A stretch of 64,000 bases of DNA from Metallosphaera sedula DSM 5348 (GTDB lineage: Archaea; Thermoproteota; Thermoprotei_A; Sulfolobales; Sulfolobaceae). The DNA lies in NCBI RefSeq assembly GCF_000016605.1, contig NC_009440.1:558001-622000 (forward strand), given 5' to 3'. Both the position numbers and the translations under genes were made by a program. Below are positions 25,136-34,544 of the stretch, piece after piece. The notes under the pieces are model-generated. The model was given only the letters and a program-made list of their open reading frames with translations, searched no databases and was not told the origin of the DNA. The stretch's first letter is position 1. The number at the start of each line of letters is the position of its first letter.

Positions 25136-26227
25136 ATGTCATTGATATACCCCGACTATAGCAAGAACCTATATTCCCTCGGATGCGGTATCGCCAAGTG
25201 GTTAGGTGTTGAGTTACAATGTAATACCAGCTACTCCCTGACCGGGAAAAAGCTGGTCCTCCTCATACTAGACGGTTTTGGATGGAACATCATGGAAAGC
25301 TCGCTGGGCGAAGTGAAGGAGGCTACCAAGATACATGGGGTTTTCCCCTCGACCACCTCAGCCACTCTAGCTTCAATATTCACAGGTAAGACCCCGGCTG
25401 AACACGGAATCCTTGGTTATAATACCTACGTGAAGAGACTGGGGGGAATAGTAAACGTCTTGAGGTACACCCACCCAACCCTAAATGAGAGGGACAGCCT
25501 CTCCGATGGGCTTCCCTTTGAGAAAGCTTTCCCAGAGGCAAAGGGTTACCTCTCGCAAGTAAAGGAAGGGACAGCCTCTGTTCTACCACAGGGAATTGAA
25601 AATACCCAGTTCACCACCACGGTGCAGGGAACCACGCAAGAGACCAAGACCTACCTGAACGTATGGGATGCCTACGAGTCGCTTAAACAACTCATGGATA
25701 AGGGGGCAAGGTTCATTTATGCCTATATCCCTGACATAGATTCCCTTGCCCACAAGTATGGTCCCTATGCAGACCCAGTTAAGCTCGCCACCAGAGAAAT
25801 CTTCATGAGATTTTACTCCCTCCTTAAGGAAAGGACCGACTACACTTCCATCATAACTGCGGATCATGGACTTGTGGATACGACGGAGAGAATTGAGATC
25901 GATAAGGACCAAGAACTCATGAACATGCTGGAGATACCTCCCTACGGGGACTCCAGGGCCCTCTTTCTGAGGTCTAGGTACGACCTCAAGGTCTTCCTAG
26001 AGAGTAGATATAACCTCAAGGTGTTTGACAGGGATGAGACCCTTAAGCTCCTGGGAGGGGTAGACAAGGTCCCAGAGAGTATGCCAGACTTCGTGGGCGT
26101 TCCCCTAGACTACTCGTCTTATTTCTTTAACTTCAGGGAGAAATCAAACTACACAAGACTTAAAGGCCATCACGGTGGCCTCCTAAGAGAAGAGTTGGAA
26201 GTTCCATTGGTGATGATCAATGGTTGA
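25136..26227 (+). CDS. Alkaline-phosphatase-superfamily phosphodiesterase/nucleotide pyrophosphatase
   Basis: 363 residues. Two-metal site residues can be followed: 'LILDGFGWN' (Asp), 'FPSTTSATLAS' (nucleophile Thr), 'YIPDIDSLAHKYGP' (Asp and His), 'ITADHGLVD' (Asp-His), 'KGHHGGL' (His). This is the type I phosphodiesterase/nucleotide pyrophosphatase arrangement. No signal peptide, so it is cytosolic. Its stop lies inside the start of the phosphoribosyltransferase gene (8-base overlap), suggesting a nucleotide salvage link. Confidence 0.9.
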   Translation: MSLIYPDYSKNLYSLGCGIAKWLGVELQCNTSYSLTGKKLVLLILDGFGWNIMESSLGEVKEATKIHGVFPSTTSATLASIFTGKTPAEHGILGYNTYVKRLGGIVNVLRYTHPTLNERDSLSDGLPFEKAFPEAKGYLSQVKEGTASVLPQGIENTQFTTTVQGTTQETKTYLNVWDAYESLKQLMDKGARFIYAYIPDIDSLAHKYGPYADPVKLATREIFMRFYSLLKERTDYTSIITADHGLVDTTERIEIDKDQELMNMLEIPPYGDSRALFLRSRYDLKVFLESRYNLKVFDRDETLKLLGGVDKVPESMPDFVGVPLDYSSYFFNFREKSNYTRLKGHHGGLLREELEVPLVMING

Positions 26228-26759
26228 GTTCTTCAGTCCTACCTGGGACGACATAGAGGAACAGATATTTCGGATTGCGAGGAAAATGGCAACGGAGTCC
26301 TTTTACCCCGACGTCATAGTGGCAATACTGACGGGAGGAGTTATTCCCGCAAAGTTGTTTGCGGACATACTTAACATGAAAAATATAAAGTATATTGATA
26401 TTAAATTCTATAGGGATGTGAATCAGACAGACAGCAAACCAGTAATAAGGGCAGTTTACGTGAACGACCTTGAGAACAAGAAGGTACTGGTAGTTGATGA
26501 CGTCTCGGACACTGGCGAAACACTCGAGGCAGTTACCAACGTGATTTCCATGTTCTCTCCTAGGCTCATAAGGACGGCAACCCTCTACGTAAAGCCGTGG
26601 TCCAGAAAGATACCTGACTATTTTGGGGAACAGGTCGGGAAGTGGATAATCTTTCCATGGGATAAGTGGGACGTGGTGAGATCTAACCCTGAGGCACCAG
26701 TCGCCAAGAAGGAAAAATACTTCGAATTACACGAAATCTTCTCCAAGATGAAGGGCTAG
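26220..26759 (+). CDS. Phosphoribosyltransferase (purine type)
   Basis: 179 residues. The PRPP-binding motif 'KVLVVDDVSDTGETL' is complete near residues 83-97, and an N-terminal 'VIVAILTGGVIPAKLFADIL' gives the pyrophosphate loop. 'IDIKFYRD' forms the flexible loop. Xanthine/hypoxanthine/guanine specificity is plausible from the 'PWDKWDV' hood-like end, but cannot be fixed. Overlaps the preceding phosphodiesterase gene and converges on methylmalonyl-CoA mutase with a 4-base overlap of stops. Confidence 0.9.
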   Translation: MVEFFSPTWDDIEEQIFRIARKMATESFYPDVIVAILTGGVIPAKLFADILNMKNIKYIDIKFYRDVNQTDSKPVIRAVYVNDLENKKVLVVDDVSDTGETLEAVTNVISMFSPRLIRTATLYVKPWSRKIPDYFGEQVGKWIIFPWDKWDVVRSNPEAPVAKKEKYFELHEIFSKMKG

Positions 26760-28417
26760 AAGATGATGGGCTCCTTGTACTCTCCCCATATCTCCCTGAG
26801 AGTGGAACTTATCTCTCCCACGGTGCAACCCTTCTTGATCGCGTCGAGGACGTATGGGAATAGGTTGACAGACGGATTCTCAGCGGCCTTTCTAAGGGCA
26901 TTGAGGGAGTCCCTCACCTTCATTTGATCCCTCTCAGACCTGTACTTCTTCAACCTCGTGAGAACCCTTTCCCTGATCTCGGGGTTTACCCTGAAAACCT
27001 CGGTTGTTCCGATCCAATCAGGCTCGTAGGACATGTTAACTCCAACCCTGATCATCTCTCCTTCCTCTATCTTCTTCTGAAGCCTATAGGCACTCTCCGC
27101 AATCTCAGCCTGCGGGAATCCCCTCTCAACCGCCTTCATCATCCCACCCATACCCTCAACCCTCTCGATTATCTTCCAGGCTCTCTCCTCGATTTCGTCG
27201 GTTAACCATTCCACGTAATATGATCCTGCCAGTGGATCCACTGTCTCGGTAGATCCGCTCTCATAGGCCACAATTTGCTGTACCCTTATGGCGATCTTGG
27301 CAGCCTTCTCGCTGGGAAGGGCCACCGCCTCGTCATATGAGTTTACGTGTAGGCTCTGCGTCCCTCCCAGAGCCGCGGCTAAGGCCTGAATTGTGGTCCT
27401 AATGATGTTTATCTCCGGTTGTTGTGCAGTCAGCTCTGCTCCACCCGTCTGAGTGTGAAACTTCAGGGTCATGGAGTCCGCCTTCTTCGCATTAAACATG
27501 TCCCTCATTATCTTGGCCCACATCCTCCTGGCAGCCCTAAACTTTGCCACTTCCTCGAAGAGATTTGTATAACCCGCAAAGAAGAAGGAGAGGGTGGGGG
27601 CGAAGTCGTCAACAGGTATCCCTCTTTCCGCGGTTCTTCTCACGTACTCTATCCCGTCAGCCAGCGTGAAGGCCACTTCCAGGACCGCATCAGCCCCCGC
27701 TTCCCTTATGTGATAACCGCTTATGCTGATGGGGTGCCACTTGGGTATGTTCTTGTAGGAGTACTCAATGATGTCTATTGCGTACCTCATGGAGGGCTCA
27801 GGGGGATAAATGTAGTTCTTCCTTGCAATGTACTCCTTGAGTATATCGTTCTGAACGGTTCCGTCAATCTCCGTGGGGCTAACACCTCTGCTCTCTGCAG
27901 TTGCAACATACATGGAAAGAAGCTCCATTGCAGTTGCGTTTATTGTCATTGACGTCGAGACCTTGTTCAGAGGTATCTGATTGGTAACGATGTCCATCTC
28001 TTTCCAGTGGAACATGGACACCCCAACAACTCCAACCTCAGTGTAAGCCAACTCGTTATCTGGGTCCAATCCCAGCTGTGTTGGGAGATCAAAGGCAGTG
28101 CTCAACCCGGTCTGACCTGCCTCCAATAGTTTCCTGAACCTAGCGTTGGTATCCTCGGCTGACCCAAATCCAGCATACTGCCTAATAGTCCATATCCTTC
28201 CCCTATACATGTTGGGGTAGATTCCCCTGGTGTAGGGGTACTCTCCAGGGAAGCCTATCTTCTCCTCATAATCTCCCTTAAGGTCCAGGGGAGTGTAGAG
28301 TGTTTTTATTTCGATTCCAGAGGGAGTAGTGAACTTGTTTTTCCTCTCCTTTCTTTTAGATATCCAAGGCTGTAAATATTTACTTTCCCATTCCTTAACC
28401 CTCTCAGGAGTAACCAT
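26756..28417 (-). CDS. Methylmalonyl-CoA mutase, catalytic (large) subunit
   Basis: 553 residues. B12-dependent interconversion of methylmalonyl-CoA and succinyl-CoA, a core step of the 3-hydroxypropionate/4-hydroxybutyrate cycle. 'TIRQYAGFGSAEDTNARF', 'GQTGLSTAFDLPTQLGLD', 'TMTINATAMELLSMYVA' and 'FHTQTGGAELTAQQPE' are signature stretches; the long helix-rich C terminus completes the TIM barrel. The B12-binding domain is not fused: it must come from a separate small subunit, which is not in this window. Divergent from the epimerase gene, 89 bases between starts. Confidence 0.97.
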   Translation of the reverse strand: MVTPERVKEWESKYLQPWISKRKERKNKFTTPSGIEIKTLYTPLDLKGDYEEKIGFPGEYPYTRGIYPNMYRGRIWTIRQYAGFGSAEDTNARFRKLLEAGQTGLSTAFDLPTQLGLDPDNELAYTEVGVVGVSMFHWKEMDIVTNQIPLNKVSTSMTINATAMELLSMYVATAESRGVSPTEIDGTVQNDILKEYIARKNYIYPPEPSMRYAIDIIEYSYKNIPKWHPISISGYHIREAGADAVLEVAFTLADGIEYVRRTAERGIPVDDFAPTLSFFFAGYTNLFEEVAKFRAARRMWAKIMRDMFNAKKADSMTLKFHTQTGGAELTAQQPEINIIRTTIQALAAALGGTQSLHVNSYDEAVALPSEKAAKIAIRVQQIVAYESGSTETVDPLAGSYYVEWLTDEIEERAWKIIERVEGMGGMMKAVERGFPQAEIAESAYRLQKKIEEGEMIRVGVNMSYEPDWIGTTEVFRVNPEIRERVLTRLKKYRSERDQMKVRDSLNALRKAAENPSVNLFPYVLDAIKKGCTVGEISSTLREIWGEYKEPIIF

Positions 28418-28506
28418 CAGGAAATACCCAGTTACAGTTTGCTTATACAGTATATAACCTTTGCTTTTTACTTAAACTTATATAGGAAAAATCATCACAG
28501 ATTCCC

Positions 28507-28929
28507 ATGGAAACCTTAGATATAGATCACGTGGGAGTTGCAGTTGAAAATCTAGAGGAAGCCATAAAGTTATACACAGAGAAGATGGGAATGAAACTGG
28601 TGCATCGGGAGGATTTACCGGACAGGGGAATAAAGGTGGCCTTCCTCACGGGAAATGAAGGAACCACTGCGGTAGAACTCATGGAGCCCATGAATCATGA
28701 GGATCCAAATAACACTGTGGCGAAGTTTCTAAAAACAAGGGGACAGGGGATGCATCACCTGGCAGTTAAGGTAAAGGATATCAATTCCTCCCTGAGAGAC
28801 CTAGAGGGGAAGGGATTAACCTTGATTGACAAGAACGGTAGAAAGGGGGCCAGGGGTCACCTGGTGGCCTTCGTTCATCCAAAGAGCGTTATGGGTCTCC
28901 TCCTGGAACTCGTTCAAGAAACCCATTAA
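28507..28929 (+). CDS. mce: Methylmalonyl-CoA epimerase
   Basis: 140 residues, VOC fold. Converts S- to R-methylmalonyl-CoA for the mutase. Two beta-alpha-beta-beta-beta units with metal ligands visible: His in 'IDHVGVAVENLEEA', Glu in 'TAVELMEP', His in 'GMHHLAVKV', Glu in 'GLLLELVQ'. Starts at ATG 28507; TATA-like TTATATAGG at about 28478 fits a leaderless message. Adjacent divergent mutase gene makes the assignment secure. Confidence 0.96.
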   Translation: METLDIDHVGVAVENLEEAIKLYTEKMGMKLVHREDLPDRGIKVAFLTGNEGTTAVELMEPMNHEDPNNTVAKFLKTRGQGMHHLAVKVKDINSSLRDLEGKGLTLIDKNGRKGARGHLVAFVHPKSVMGLLLELVQETH

Positions 28930-28993
28930 AACAGTTTAAACTTTAAGCGTAAATTTTATATTTTCTCAATCAAAGATTTAAATGTGATCAACC

Positions 28994-29506
28994 ATGCCCA
29001 CCAAGAGATCAAAGGATATATTTAGTTACTTTGATGATCTCGTAAGGCAAATTGAGGAAGAGTTTGAGGCCATGGAGAGGGAGTTCTTTAGGGCCGCTGA
29101 GAAGGGAGAAGTCAAGACCTATGGACCTTACGTCTATGGATTCAAGGTAACTGTGGGACCTGACGGTAAACCCGTAGTGGAGGAGTTCGGCAACGTTAAA
29201 AGACTAGGTAACAGGCCACTTCTCAGCGAGGAAAGGGAGCCCCTAGTTGATGTAATCGAGAAGAACGACGAGATCAGGGTAGTTGCTGAGGTTCCGGGTG
29301 TCGACAAGAATGACATAAAGGTTAAGGTCAATGGAGATCTACTGGTGATATCAGCAAACTCTCAAGACAAGAAGTACTACAAGGAAGTGGAGCTACCAGC
29401 TCCCGTTGACGAAAACACGGCCAAGGCTAACTACAAGAATGGCGTCTTAGAAGTGGTAATGAAGAAGAAGGCAGTAGCTACTGGGAAGGATATAAAGGTC
29501 GAGTAA
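28994..29506 (+). CDS. Small heat shock protein Hsp20 family
   Basis: 170 residues. N-terminal helical arm (about 1-75) rich in Glu/Phe, then an alpha-crystallin domain: 'PLVDVIEKNDEIRVVAEVPGVDKNDIKVKV' region with the 'VPGV' turn, and 'YKNGVLEVVMKKK' (the A-x-x-x-N-G-V-L consensus). The C-terminal I-x-I tail appears as 'DIKVE', so tail docking may differ. ATP-independent holdase in the cytosol. The 3' end overlaps convergent ZPR1-like gene by 29 bases. Confidence 0.93.
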   Translation: MPTKRSKDIFSYFDDLVRQIEEEFEAMEREFFRAAEKGEVKTYGPYVYGFKVTVGPDGKPVVEEFGNVKRLGNRPLLSEEREPLVDVIEKNDEIRVVAEVPGVDKNDIKVKVNGDLLVISANSQDKKYYKEVELPAPVDENTAKANYKNGVLEVVMKKKAVATGKDIKVE

Positions 29507-29984
29507 CCTTAGCCTTGTCATTTTTTATGAAACTCGTTCCAGAGGAATCCTTGATAATTACTGTAAACTGTATTTTTCCATCCATTGCCTGCCTGATCTT
29601 GTCACATTTCTTGTTCTTGCAAAGAGACCCCATGTTATCCATTATTATTTCCAGAAGACCTCTGATCGTGGATACAGCCCCCTGATAGGACGAGCCAGGA
29701 ATAACCTCAACTCCCAGCTCTGGAATATAGAGTTCGGCAAAGGCTGACCTATACACTAGGGATGAGAGGTCGTCCTCCGAGGTCACAAGGAGCGTGATTT
29801 CCACGGGGACTCCAGTCTCGTAGGGCTTAACGTCCCTGTATAGGTAATGACAATCTGTGCATTCCCAGTACGAGAGAAGTAACTTACCTGTTGGCGTGTC
29901 ATACACGTAATCCTTAGCTTGAAAGGTATCCTTCTTACAAACAGGACACTTGAACACCTGGTCCATGACTAGCTCGGGCTCCAT
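29478..29984 (-). CDS. ZPR1-type zinc-finger protein
   Basis: 168 residues from ATG 29984 (an in-frame TTG at 29993 is less likely: TTATAAT at about 30011-30017 predicts transcription start near 29988). Contains 'FKCPVCKKDTF' and 'WECTDCHYLYRD', the C-x2-C...C-x2-C zinc ribbon of ZPR1, followed by the ZPR1 beta-domain with 'LYIPELGVEVIPGS' and 'TIRGLLEII'. One module instead of the two in eukaryotic ZPR1. The eukaryotic protein binds eEF1A as a folding factor; an archaeal equivalent is plausible but untested here. Confidence 0.88.
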   Translation of the reverse strand: MEPELVMDQVFKCPVCKKDTFQAKDYVYDTPTGKLLLSYWECTDCHYLYRDVKPYETGVPVEITLLVTSEDDLSSLVYRSAFAELYIPELGVEVIPGSSYQGAVSTIRGLLEIIMDNMGSLCKNKKCDKIRQAMDGKIQFTVIIKDSSGTSFIKNDKAKVTRPLYPSQ

Positions 29985-30045
29985 GGCGATCAACCAAAAT
30001 TTAATTTGGTATTATAACAGATAATATGCTCAGAGTAACTAAGGT

Positions 30046-31608
30046 ATGAGGTTTCCACGAGAGAACGATATCGGAAAGATAGAATATAAACTTATTCTAT
30101 CGAATCTCAACGAACAGAGGCTCCAAGAACTAGCCACACAAATGAAGTACAGACTTGAGGAGGGAGGAGGCGAGGCCCTATACGTGGTTGGGGTTAGTGA
30201 CGAGGGAGAAGCAATAGGCCTTTCCATGGAGGAACTGGAAGCTACCATAAACACTGTGGAAAGGGTAGCTTCCATGATAAGCGCTAAAATCTCTCACAAG
30301 AGGATAGTGAAAGTAAAGGATGACCTCTACGTTGGAGAGCTTCTTGTGAGGATACATAAGGACAAAATTCCTATTCAGATCAACGTCGCTGTGATGGGAC
30401 ACGTTAATGCTGGGAAGAGTACGCTAACTGGAACATTAATCCTGGGGAAACTTGATGACGGCAATGGATCTCTCAGGAGTGCCGTTGCGAGGTACTTGCA
30501 CGAGGTGATCAGCGGTAGAACGTCGTCCATAACCATGAGGCTTCTAGGCTTTGACAGTGCAGGTAACCCTGTGAACCCGCAATGCAGAGATCCTACAGAT
30601 GAGGCAGAAATAACCCTAAAGAGCGCGAAGACGATTAGACTGATTGACCTTGGGGGCCACGAGAGATATCTTAGGACCACGCTAAAGGGTCTCCTGGGAT
30701 ATGAGGTTGACTACGTGATGCTTGTGGTGGGTGCAGACGATGGATTAAGTATCATGGGAAGAGAACATCTAGCTGTTTCCACGGTGCTCAAGTTCCCAAT
30801 CTTCGTGGTCATCACCAAGGTGGATAAGTTCCCGGAGTCGAGAACGGCTGAGATAGTGAACCAAGTGAAGGAAGTCCTCAAGATACCGGGAATAAACAGG
30901 CTGGCCATGGAAGTTGAAGACGAGGGAGATGTCCTAAACGGTATCATAGGCATAAGATCAAAAAGGGTCGTTCCAATCTTTAAGGTCTCAAATGTGACAG
31001 GGCAAGGACTAAATCTCCTGATCAAATTCCTCAATCTACTTCCACCAAGAAGGTCAACGCCATCCTCAGATCCCCTGGTATATATTGATGAGACCTATAA
31101 CGTGCCAGGAGTCGGACCTGTGGTACTGGGCTCAGTTATCCGGGGAAAGGTCTCAACCAACGATAGCCTACTCATTGGTCCCAGTAAGTATAACGAGTTC
31201 AAGGAGGTTAGAATAAAAAGCATTCAGTTGAACAGGGTTTTCGTAGACTCGGTGAATCAAGGATCCATAGCAACCTTTGCACTTCAGGGGATAGAAAGGG
31301 ATAACCTAAGGAAGGGGATGGTGCTAGTAAAGGCCAAACCTAGGGCGGTTAGAAGTTTCTGGGCCAGAGTTATACTTCTTCATCACCCAACAACCATAAA
31401 GGAGGGTTACGTGGCCACGCTTCACCTTCATACGATCAGGCAGGCTGTAAGGTTCGTGAAGATAGAGAAGGGGATTCTAAGGACGGGGGACAGCTCTGAT
31501 GTACAGCTAGCTTTCATGTTCAGGTCAGAGTACGTGGAGCCGGGACAGATATTCGTATTTAGGGAGGGTAGAACTAGGGGTTTGGGTATTATAACTAAGA
31601 TTGATTAA
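30046..31608 (+). CDS. GTPBP1-like translational GTPase
   Basis: 520 residues, EF-Tu-related. An N-terminal domain of about 110 residues precedes the G domain: G1 'GHVNAGKSTLTG', G3 'DLGGHERYL' (D-L-G-G-H in place of D-x-P-G-H), G4 'VITKVDK' (T-K-x-D). Two beta-barrel domains follow ('YNVPGVGPVVLGSVIRG', '...GLGIITKID'). This matches archaeal/eukaryotic GTPBP1, linked to mRNA surveillance and tRNA delivery in eukaryotes. Stands next to the ZPR1-like gene, divergent. The end overlaps the SRPBCC gene by 14 bases. Confidence 0.9.
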   Translation: MRFPRENDIGKIEYKLILSNLNEQRLQELATQMKYRLEEGGGEALYVVGVSDEGEAIGLSMEELEATINTVERVASMISAKISHKRIVKVKDDLYVGELLVRIHKDKIPIQINVAVMGHVNAGKSTLTGTLILGKLDDGNGSLRSAVARYLHEVISGRTSSITMRLLGFDSAGNPVNPQCRDPTDEAEITLKSAKTIRLIDLGGHERYLRTTLKGLLGYEVDYVMLVVGADDGLSIMGREHLAVSTVLKFPIFVVITKVDKFPESRTAEIVNQVKEVLKIPGINRLAMEVEDEGDVLNGIIGIRSKRVVPIFKVSNVTGQGLNLLIKFLNLLPPRRSTPSSDPLVYIDETYNVPGVGPVVLGSVIRGKVSTNDSLLIGPSKYNEFKEVRIKSIQLNRVFVDSVNQGSIATFALQGIERDNLRKGMVLVKAKPRAVRSFWARVILLHHPTTIKEGYVATLHLHTIRQAVRFVKIEKGILRTGDSSDVQLAFMFRSEYVEPGQIFVFREGRTRGLGIITKID

Positions 31609-32005
31609 TTTTTGATAAAGTACAGGATATTATCTGCCTTGATACATCCTCTGCCTGTTTACTGACTGTGTTCATTAGGGCCTTGGCCAGTGAACCCTCC
31701 ATCGAGTACTCTGCCTCCCAATGAAGATCGCTTCCTTGAATGTTCAGCCTAGTCCTGATCAAGACAACTAAACCCGGCCCATCAACCTGAAGGAGATTGC
31801 TCACCTCGTGTTCCCTGACTTCATACTCCTTCACCTCACCGGACAACTCTGCCCTCAATGGGCCAAGCTTTGCCTCTATCACAAACTTCTTACCGTTAAT
31901 GCTCTTGACTCCTGGTATGCACTGAAGGAGGTTACCCTCATCTGAGAAGAAGGAGAGGGCCCTATCCTCGCTCTTGATCTTCTCCAGACCTGTTAACTTA
32001 TTCAT
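31595..32005 (-). CDS. CoxG-like SRPBCC protein, second copy
   Basis: 136 residues. Like the preceding gene it has the CoxG start ('LLQCIPGVKSINGKKFVIEAKLG'), where C-x-P-G-[VI]-K-S matches, then alternating strands and a long final helix. The match to the rest of the family is weaker and the N terminus is shortened, so it is a divergent paralogue, possibly a heterodimer partner. Co-translated with the CoxG gene (4-base ATGA overlap). Confidence 0.7.
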   Translation of the reverse strand: MNKLTGLEKIKSEDRALSFFSDEGNLLQCIPGVKSINGKKFVIEAKLGPLRAELSGEVKEYEVREHEVSNLLQVDGPGLVVLIRTRLNIQGSDLHWEAEYSMEGSLAKALMNTVSKQAEDVSRQIISCTLSKINQS

Positions 32006-32427
32006 TTCTTCTCTACCTTGTTCTTTATACAGTCAAAGAGATCAGAAATAAGCTTGTTCACCGCAGGATCCATAAGCCTTGCCCCCACAGAGGCAAGTAC
32101 TCCAGCAACTTTAACCTCGGCGTCATAGGTAAGTTTCCCATCGTCCACCTTAACCTGAGCCACTATATCCACGTTACTGTTCAATCCTGTTCCCTTGGCA
32201 CTTATCGTCATACTGTCCATGGGCTTTACGTTGGTAAAGGTCACGGTTGCCTTGTATTCTCCCTTAATGAAACCAATTCCAGCAGATCCAACTACCTTGT
32301 ATGCGTCGCCTTCCTTAGTAATACTCTTTATTCCAGGAAAACATGACGAGACGGACTCAGGATTGCTCAGGATTCCCCAAATAGTTGACTTGTCTACGTT
32401 AAGTTTTACCTCACCTTGATACTTCAT
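32002..32427 (-). CDS. CoxG-type SRPBCC protein
   Basis: 141 residues from ATG 32427; the frame is open to 32487, but the conserved start 'KYQGEVKLNVDKSTIWGILSNPE' and the position of an AT-rich promoter favour the later ATG. SRPBCC fold: 'SCFPGIKSI', 'YKATVTFTNVKP', a final amphipathic helix. In bacteria CoxG helps recruit CO dehydrogenase to the membrane. Here it lies beside molybdopterin-synthase genes and could serve the CoxM/CoxS-type hydroxylase 28 kb away (inference). Confidence 0.85.
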   Translation of the reverse strand: MKYQGEVKLNVDKSTIWGILSNPESVSSCFPGIKSITKEGDAYKVVGSAGIGFIKGEYKATVTFTNVKPMDSMTISAKGTGLNSNVDIVAQVKVDDGKLTYDAEVKVAGVLASVGARLMDPAVNKLISDLFDCIKNKVEKK

Positions 32428-32520
32428 GAGATACCTAAAACCTTCATAAGAAAAAAGTTTTACATCAAACAAGTTGATTTTCATCAACTACTTAAAAATG
32501 CGTGTGAGTAGTTAAGGAAA

Positions 32521-33210
32521 ATGAGGGTTAAGGTTAGGTACTTCGCGCTGGTTAAGGATATTACGGGGAAGGACTCCGAAGAGATTGATACTCGCTGCAG
32601 TAAATTGAATTGCCTTTTGGACGAATTGGTCGAAAAGTACGGCCCTAGGTTTAAGGCCCTGTTGCAGGGACAAGTATCAGGCGTAAAGGTGTTCTTTCTC
32701 GTAAACGGGAAAATGAACGTCGAGGAAATTAGGGAAGGAGATGAAGTAGCAATTCTTCCCCCTCCGGCTGGCGGAGATCTGAGGAGAGGAAAACTGGACA
32801 TCCTTGAGGAGATAAGGAGATTCAGGGCGACAGCGCCACCTGAGGCCGGCTCCATGGTTATCTACGTGGGATTTGTGAAGGGGATCGTTGAGGGTCATAA
32901 GGTCAAGAATCTAGTTTATGAGGCCTATGAAAGCTACACGCAGGCCAGGTTAAGTGAGATAGAGAACGAGATTAAGAGTAGGTACAAGGACGTCCTAGAC
33001 ATAAGGATCATTCACGCCATAGATAACATGAAGCCCGGGGACGACGTTATCCTGATAATGACCCTGGGGAGGGGAAGGAAGGACTCCATAGATGCCATCA
33101 GGGAGGCAATAGAGCTGGTTAAGCACACCACGGGGATATGGAAACTTGAGGTCAGGGATGACGGGGAGTTTTGGGTTGTGGCCGGTAACACAAGGGTGAA
33201 GAGGGAGTGA
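32521..33210 (+). CDS. MoaD-MoaE fusion: molybdopterin synthase
   Basis: 229 residues with both subunits of molybdopterin synthase in one chain. MoaD ubiquitin-like part (1-85) ends 'AILPPPAGG', i.e. the Gly-Gly normally at the free C terminus carrying the thiocarboxylate. MoaE follows directly: '[17 protein letters not shown]', '[17 protein letters not shown]', '[19 protein letters not shown]', '[11 protein letters not shown]'. Converts cyclic pyranopterin monophosphate to molybdopterin. The internal Gly-Gly means either cleavage after it or a different sulfur chemistry. The GTG/ATG-type 4-base overlap couples it to ThiD-ThiN. Confidence 0.95.
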   Translation: MRVKVRYFALVKDITGKDSEEIDTRCSKLNCLLDELVEKYGPRFKALLQGQVSGVKVFFLVNGKMNVEEIREGDEVAILPPPAGGDLRRGKLDILEEIRRFRATAPPEAGSMVIYVGFVKGIVEGHKVKNLVYEAYESYTQARLSEIENEIKSRYKDVLDIRIIHAIDNMKPGDDVILIMTLGRGRKDSIDAIREAIELVKHTTGIWKLEVRDDGEFWVVAGNTRVKRE

Positions 33211-34544
33211 AAAAGCCCGTAGTTATGGCCATTGGCGGATTTGACAGTGGAGGAGGGGCGGGGGTAGAGAGCGACATTAAGGTTTTGGAGTCAATAGGTG
33301 TTCATGGGGTTGGTGCAATAACCGCAGTCACAGCTCAGAACACCTTAGGGATTAAGCACGTCACTGTTGTAGACCACAACTCTCTCAGGAAACAGATTGA
33401 GACCCTTCTGGAGGACTTCAAGGTGAGCTCAGGTAAGACTGGAATGATTGTTAACGGTGAGCAAATGAAAGTCGTATTTGAGGCGGTGAATTTCCCACTG
33501 GTGGTGGATCCGGTAATCTATGCTAAGGATGGGACAAAGCTCATAGAGGATCTAGAAGCCTTCAAAAAGTTTCTTCTCCCTCGGGCCACGGTGATAACTC
33601 CCAACGCCGTAGAGGCGGGTATACTCCTCGGGATGAAGGTAGAAACTCTGCAGGATCAGATAACTGCATCAAAGCTCATTCACGAGAGGTTCTCAGTGCC
33701 CTACGTGGTGGTGAAAGGGGGACACGTGAAGTCCTCAGAGAGCGTTGATGTGCTGTACGATGGCAAAGAGGTGATCCAGTTGAGTTCCCCAAGATTGCCC
33801 GGAAGGAATACCCACGGAACCGGGAGCATTTTCGCATCGAGCATTGCCGGAATGCTAGCCAAGGGGTTTCCTATGAAGGAGGCGGTAAGACGGGCCAAGA
33901 GTATCACGGAGGAAAGTATTCGATATGGTCTTGAAATAGGCAGGGGAATAGGGCCAGCGGATCCCATGGTCCCGCTGGAGAAGATAGCCATGAAGGCAGG
34001 GGTTATGAAGGATATGGAGATTTTTGCCGAGTTCGTTGAGAGAGAAAAAAACTTCTATCTCCTAGTGCCAGAGGTTCAGTCAAATCTTGCCCATTCCATT
34101 GACCCGAAATACGTTACCGGAATTGAGGACATAGCCACGTTCAGGGGAAGGATCATCAGGGAGTGGGGTGGAAGGGTGAGGGTAGGGTTCCCAGTGGCCT
34201 TCGGCTATCCCACACACACTGCAAGATTACTATTGTCAATAATAAATAAACAGGGAGTTGGGGATACGCTCATTAACATTAGATACGATCCCAAGATTGT
34301 GGAATTATTGAAGAGAATCGGATACGAGGTTGTGGAGGTCCATAGGGAGCTAGAGCCCCAAGGTCAAGAGGGGAAAACCATGAGTTGGATAGTGGATCAC
34401 GTTTACGAGAGCTTGGGCAAAATTCCTAACGTGATTTTCGATAGGGGGATGATAGGCAAAGAGGCTATGATAAGGCTCTGGACTTCATCAATAGAGGAAA
34501 TGATGGAATCCCTGACCAGTCTTTTGAGGGAGATAGGGAAATGA
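33207..34544 (+). CDS. thiDN: Bifunctional HMP(-P) kinase / thiamine-phosphate synthase (ThiD-ThiN)
   Basis: 445 residues. ThiD (about 1-265) phosphorylates hydroxymethylpyrimidine: '[18 protein letters not shown]', 'ITAVTAQNT', '[10 protein letters not shown]', 'VVKGGH', '[13 protein letters not shown]'. ThiN (about 275-445) joins it with thiazole phosphate to thiamine phosphate: '[15 protein letters not shown]', '[21 protein letters not shown]', 'SWIVDHVYE', '[12 protein letters not shown]'. Standard archaeal replacement for ThiE. Usual S-x-x-x-G-G-x-G is D-S-G-G-G-A-G-V here. Overlaps the HD gene start by four bases. Confidence 0.96.
   Translation: MKKPVVMAIGGFDSGGGAGVESDIKVLESIGVHGVGAITAVTAQNTLGIKHVTVVDHNSLRKQIETLLEDFKVSSGKTGMIVNGEQMKVVFEAVNFPLVVDPVIYAKDGTKLIEDLEAFKKFLLPRATVITPNAVEAGILLGMKVETLQDQITASKLIHERFSVPYVVVKGGHVKSSESVDVLYDGKEVIQLSSPRLPGRNTHGTGSIFASSIAGMLAKGFPMKEAVRRAKSITEESIRYGLEIGRGIGPADPMVPLEKIAMKAGVMKDMEIFAEFVEREKNFYLLVPEVQSNLAHSIDPKYVTGIEDIATFRGRIIREWGGRVRVGFPVAFGYPTHTARLLLSIINKQGVGDTLINIRYDPKIVELLKRIGYEVVEVHRELEPQGQEGKTMSWIVDHVYESLGKIPNVIFDRGMIGKEAMIRLWTSSIEEMMESLTSLLREIGK

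Noticed and set aside
27419-27952. Plus-strand frame of 177 codons
   Set aside because: Entirely opposite methylmalonyl-CoA mutase, whose motifs run through this stretch; the alternative product is Cys/His-scattered and unlike a protein.
30711-31034. Minus-strand frame of 107 codons inside the GTPBP1-like gene
   Set aside because: The sense strand carries the GTPase G4 region here; the antisense product has no recognisable structure.
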